A stretch of 37,881 nucleotides of DNA, taken from NCBI GenBank assembly GCA_910585605.1, contig CAJUFL010000035.1:1-37881 (forward strand). Reading direction: 5' to 3'. The notes under the pieces are model-generated. The model did not search any database, had not been told where the DNA came from, and saw nothing but the letters and a program-made list of their open reading frames with translations. This DNA is from an uncultured Lachnospiraceae bacterium (GTDB lineage Bacteria > Bacillota > Clostridia > Lachnospirales > Lachnospiraceae). The position numbers and the translations under genes were made by a program. Shown in pieces: positions 37,796-37,881 of the stretch. Position 1 is the first letter of the stretch. Each line of letters opens with the position of its first letter.

Positions 37796-37881
37796 TAGTA
37801 AGGGGGACGCTTTCAACATGAGGGGCTGGTGGAGTCCGCTGTGGAGATATCACAGGATTCACGTTCCGTCCCCGCTTCCGC

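Noticed and set aside
37626..37862. Minus-strand 78-codon frame at the right end
   Set aside because: It crosses all the end repeats, has no SD and a non-globular composition (Pro/Ser-rich start). It is more likely non-coding end DNA.

Overview
The window looks like a chromosomal segment of a motile, Gram-positive anaerobe of the Clostridia, most likely a Lachnospiraceae member. The grounds are AGGAGG-type ribosome binding sites throughout, moderate-to-low GC, a flagellin, ChW and G5/DUF348 cell-surface domains, BspA-type leucine-rich repeat proteins, and a mobilizable element of the kind common in gut Firmicutes. No species-level marker such as rRNA is present.

Layout. (1) 1-12.9 kb, all on the minus strand: the start of a secreted protein cut by the window edge; a surface protein with a DUF5011-like Ig domain; a YabE-like lipoprotein (DUF348 x3 + G5); a tightly coupled three-gene operon (transglutaminase-like protein, MBOAT O-acyltransferase, AlgJ/AlgX-like SGNH protein) behind a clear SigA promoter, probably acylating a cell-surface glycan; a ChW-repeat cysteine hydrolase; an AAA-ATPase-like/PD-(D/E)XK protein; and an O-antigen-ligase-type polymerase. 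(2) 12.9-20.3 kb: three tandem paralogous LRR_5/fibronectin-III secreted proteins, the third broken by a one-base deletion, then a flagellin and a LytTR regulator. (3) 20.7-21.65 kb, plus strand: a DUF3990-like (ADP-ribosyltransferase fold) gene overlapping a small partner gene, probably a toxin-antitoxin-type pair. (4) 21.7-26.4 kb, minus strand: acylphosphatase, Cof-type HAD phosphatase, a MITE-like nested inverted repeat, then the pantothenate/CoA genes coaBC, a membrane protein, panD and panC. panB is not in the window.

(5) About 26.4-37.8 kb: an integrated mobilizable element of about 11.4 kb. It carries a tyrosine integrase and a XRE repressor (minus strand), a divergent excisionase, a two-tier iteron array, two oriT-like hairpins, a MobA/MobL relaxase, three cargo genes of unknown function, a second XRE regulator, three small hypothetical proteins, a ribbon-helix-helix repressor with its own operator, a candidate small RNA, a protein built of tandem RNA-polymerase-alpha-CTD-like modules, and a DUF6061-like protein. 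No conjugation (T4SS) genes are visible, so transfer would depend on a helper. Direct repeats near both ends are candidate attachment or integrase arm sites, and the element sits directly upstream of panC.

The most notable observations are all inside the element: a regulatory motif pair (CAGAAAryGRAC twice, 20 bp apart) placed the same way in front of a promoter for the alpha-CTD-like gene and in front of the cargo genes; an sRNA with promoter and terminator; a leader RNA in which one anti-SD can pair with either of two SD copies; and the three-gene cargo itself. Family names were recalled from protein sequence without database searches and should be read that way.
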